DNA from: Burkholderia sp. HI2500
GTDB taxonomy: Bacteria; Pseudomonadota; Gammaproteobacteria; Burkholderiales; Burkholderiaceae
Direction: 5' to 3'
Assembly: GCF_002223055.1 (NCBI RefSeq)
Contig: NZ_NKFL01000002.1
Location: forward strand, 231,134-295,133
DNA length: 64,000 nt
Position 1 is the first letter of the stretch. Each line of letters begins with the position of its first letter. The translations under genes and the position numbers were made by a program. Shown piece by piece: positions 62,416 through 64,000 of the stretch. The notes below the pieces were generated by a model. The model worked only from the letters and a program-made list of their open reading frames with translations. It had not been told where the DNA came from and did not search any database.

Positions 62416-63684
62416 ATGTCATTTCGAAGCAGTATCGCCGCGGCCGTGCTGGGTGCCGCCGTCTTTGTCTCGCCGCTCGTGGCATCGGCCTCGGCCGCGC
62501 CGGCTGGATGGGTGGCGGCGTGGGCGACCGCGCTGCAGCCGATCCCCGACCTTGCCGCACCGCCGCCGCTCTATCGCGCACCCGACGTGTCCGGACGGGC
62601 CGTGCGCCAGATCGTCTATCCGACGGTGTCGGGGCGTGCCGCGCGGATCCGCGTCAGCAATGCCTACGGACATGCGCCGCTGGTCGTCGAAGCGGCGAGC
62701 CTCGCGCGCGCCGGCGAAGGGGCGGCGCTTGCTGGTGCGGCGGCGCCGGTCCGGTTCGGCGGCAAGGCGTCGGTGACGCTTGCGCCGGGCCAGGAACTCG
62801 AAAGCGATCCGGTGGCGATCGATGTGGCGGCCGGGCGGCCGTATGCGATCAGCCTCCAGATGGGGGCGAACCAGCGGATGACGGTCTGGCACCGCGTGTC
62901 GAACCAGTTCAATCACGTGTCTGCACCGGGTGACCATGTGAGTGATCCGGGCGCCGCCGCGTTCCGCACCCGTTTTACCCAATACGCATGGGTGAGCGAG
63001 CTCGCGGTCGAGGCCGGTTCAGCGCGCGCGAGCGTAGCGGCGATCGGCGATTCGATCACCGACGGACTGCGCTCGAGCGTGAACCGGAATCGCCGCTGGC
63101 CGGACGCGCTGGCGCGTCGGCTGACCGCTTCCGGCGCGGAGTCGATCGGCGTCACGAATCTTGGTATCAGCGGAAACCGGCTGCTCAGCGATTCGGCGTG
63201 TTACGGCACGTCGCTGGCGTCGCGGTTCGAGCGTGATGCACTGTCGCGCGCGGGGGTGAAGGCGGCGATCGTGCTGATCGGGATCAACGACATCAACTTC
63301 GCCGCGATGCCGCCGCGTGCGGGGCTCGATTGTGACCACCCGCATACGCAGGTCACGGCCGTATCTTTGATCGACGGCTACCGTCGGCTGATTGAAGCGG
63401 CGCACCGCCAGGGCGTGAAGGTCTTCGGCGCGACGCTGACGCCGGCCGGGCTGCCGGCGGGGCGCGAGACGATCCGCCTTGAGGTGAACCGGTGGATCCG
63501 GAGCGGTGGCGGGTTCGACGGTGTGGTCGACTTTGATGCTGTGCTGCGCGATCCGGCACACCCGAGCGTGCTGCAGCGTCGATACGATAGCGGGGACGGC
63601 ATTCATCCGAGCGATGCCGGTTACGCCGCGATGGCCGACGCGGTGCCGGTCGAGCAACTGCAGGCTGCGGTGGTCGGCAAGTGA
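62416..63684 (+). CDS. Secreted SGNH/GDSL hydrolase
   Basis: A 422-residue precursor with a signal peptide (about residues 1-28, ending ASASAA), an N-terminal beta-rich region (30-200) and the SGNH domain from 205: Ser213 in GDSITDG (block I), Gly in GISGNRLL (block II), Asn291 in LIGINDI (block III) and Asp394-His397 in [10 protein letters not shown] (block V). All catalytic residues are present, so it should be an active extracellular or periplasmic esterase, lipase or carbohydrate deacetylase. ATG at 62416 is chosen; a TTG at 62410 is the alternative start. Stands alone; divergent from paaA. Confidence 0.9.
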   Translation: MSFRSSIAAAVLGAAVFVSPLVASASAAPAGWVAAWATALQPIPDLAAPPPLYRAPDVSGRAVRQIVYPTVSGRAARIRVSNAYGHAPLVVEAASLARAGEGAALAGAAAPVRFGGKASVTLAPGQELESDPVAIDVAAGRPYAISLQMGANQRMTVWHRVSNQFNHVSAPGDHVSDPGAAAFRTRFTQYAWVSELAVEAGSARASVAAIGDSITDGLRSSVNRNRRWPDALARRLTASGAESIGVTNLGISGNRLLSDSACYGTSLASRFERDALSRAGVKAAIVLIGINDINFAAMPPRAGLDCDHPHTQVTAVSLIDGYRRLIEAAHRQGVKVFGATLTPAGLPAGRETIRLEVNRWIRSGGGFDGVVDFDAVLRDPAHPSVLQRRYDSGDGIHPSDAGYAAMADAVPVEQLQAAVVGK

Positions 63685-63760
63685 CGCGCTCCTATATATA
63701 GAGCGAAGGGTTGCCGGCGACGCGTAGGTCAGCGACACCACTTGGCCCGTCGAGCCCGAA

Positions 63761-63793
63761 GCCCCCGTGCGCGTCAGCGCACGGGGGCCTTTT
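63761..63793 (+). terminator. Intrinsic terminator after the GDSL hydrolase gene
   Basis: GCCCCCGTGCGC (63761-63772) and GCGCACGGGGGC (63777-63788) form a 12-bp stem with a four-base loop, followed by CTTTTC. Confidence 0.9.
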
Positions 63794-63815
63794 CAAAATA
63801 TTTTCACAAAGGGGC

Positions 63816-63844
63816 TTGCGTAGACGGGGGCGGGTGCTTAGAAT
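63816..63844 (+). promoter_or_regulatory. Strong promoter-like signal for a downstream transcript
   Basis: TTGCGT and TAGAAT with 17 bases between, a good match to sigma-70 consensus in a region without frames. Confidence 0.5.
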
Positions 63845-63976
63845 CACGCCTCTTTCGCGCTAACGGAAACGCAGCGCGGGAGAAGGGAAGCAAGGCGGGT
63901 GGTGTGCTGGAGTCTGAAGCGCGCAGCTGGCCTGGAAGTTGAGCCCCGCAGTCGCAACGATGCAGTAAAAAAGTTG

Positions 63977-64000
63977 TTGACGAACTGCGAAACACGGTTC
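63977..64000 (+). promoter_or_regulatory. Second -35-like box at the window edge
   Basis: TTGACG at 63977-63982; the -10 expected about 17 bases later would begin at the window edge. It is a near-consensus -35 in a non-coding region. Confidence 0.35.

Larger units (their letters stand above)
63685..64000 (+). other. 316-base non-coding end of window with terminator and two promoter-like signals
   Basis: After the esterase gene come a strong terminator (63761-63793), then TTGCGT (63816-63821) and TAGAAT (63839-63844) with a 17-base spacer, a perfectly spaced promoter, and at the end TTGACG (63977-63982), whose -10 would fall just past the window. No frame is open. Tandem strong promoters of this kind often drive rRNA or tRNA operons in Burkholderia; the gene itself is outside. 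Confidence 0.45.

Overview
The window is GC-rich (about two thirds G+C), densely coded in short operons on both strands, and reads as chromosome 1 of a Burkholderia, most likely a Burkholderia cepacia complex species. Pointers are the flhA-flhF-flhG-fliA flagellar order, an S-adenosylhomocysteine riboswitch in front of ahcY, the flhG/ahcY/metF and hppD/paaR/paaABCDE neighbourhoods, and several families that are mainly known from this genus. I see no prophage, insertion sequence or CRISPR array.

Layout. 1-4557: end of a flagellar operon (flhA tail, flhF, flhG, fliA). 4627-7667: SAH riboswitch, ahcY, a small holin-like membrane protein and metF (methyl cycle and one-carbon supply). 7696-18983: metabolic and transport singletons (amidase, dienelactone hydrolase, nitronate monooxygenase, branched-chain amino acid binding protein, MFS, PNPOx-like protein, H-NS-like protein in an AT-rich patch, CDF metal exporter, Lrp regulator, DEDDh exonuclease, MBL hydrolase). 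18984-19640: a 657-base non-coding stretch with a good -10 box and a series of hairpins, then rlpA. 20358-23602: rsmI divergent from yraN-diaA-dolP-cytochrome c, followed by tRNA-Ala(CGC). 23865-27103: small membrane protein and the glucarate pair gudP-gudD. 27419-29400: DUF2239 protein plus carotenoid oxygenase family enzyme, behind palindromic operators. 29420-33682: an ABC efflux system (adaptor, ATPase, two FtsX permeases).

34043-39214: small secreted basic protein, Mut7-C RNase-like protein, HIBADH-like dehydrogenase, LysE exporter, MFS and its divergent LysR regulator. 39399-43056: an OmpW-like porin with two paralogous lipoproteins of unknown function (DUF2957 type), the least understood module here. 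43492-49637: argC, flavodoxin, PEBP protein, pyrE, maeB. 49786-55868: fused indolepyruvate ferredoxin oxidoreductase, small secreted protein, hppD and an Lrp-type regulator, an aromatic amino acid breakdown neighbourhood. 55929-62216: GNAT acetyltransferase, TetR regulator (PaaR), DUF1835 protein and the phenylacetyl-CoA epoxidase operon paaABCDE with a perfect palindrome in its promoter. 62416-64000: secreted GDSL esterase and then a non-coding end holding two strong promoter-like signals that may belong to an rRNA or tRNA operon just beyond the window.

Most genes are ordinary housekeeping or catabolic genes whose function follows from clear family motifs. Boundaries were set from start codons, ribosome binding sites and overlaps read directly; family names come from recognising protein motifs, without any database search.
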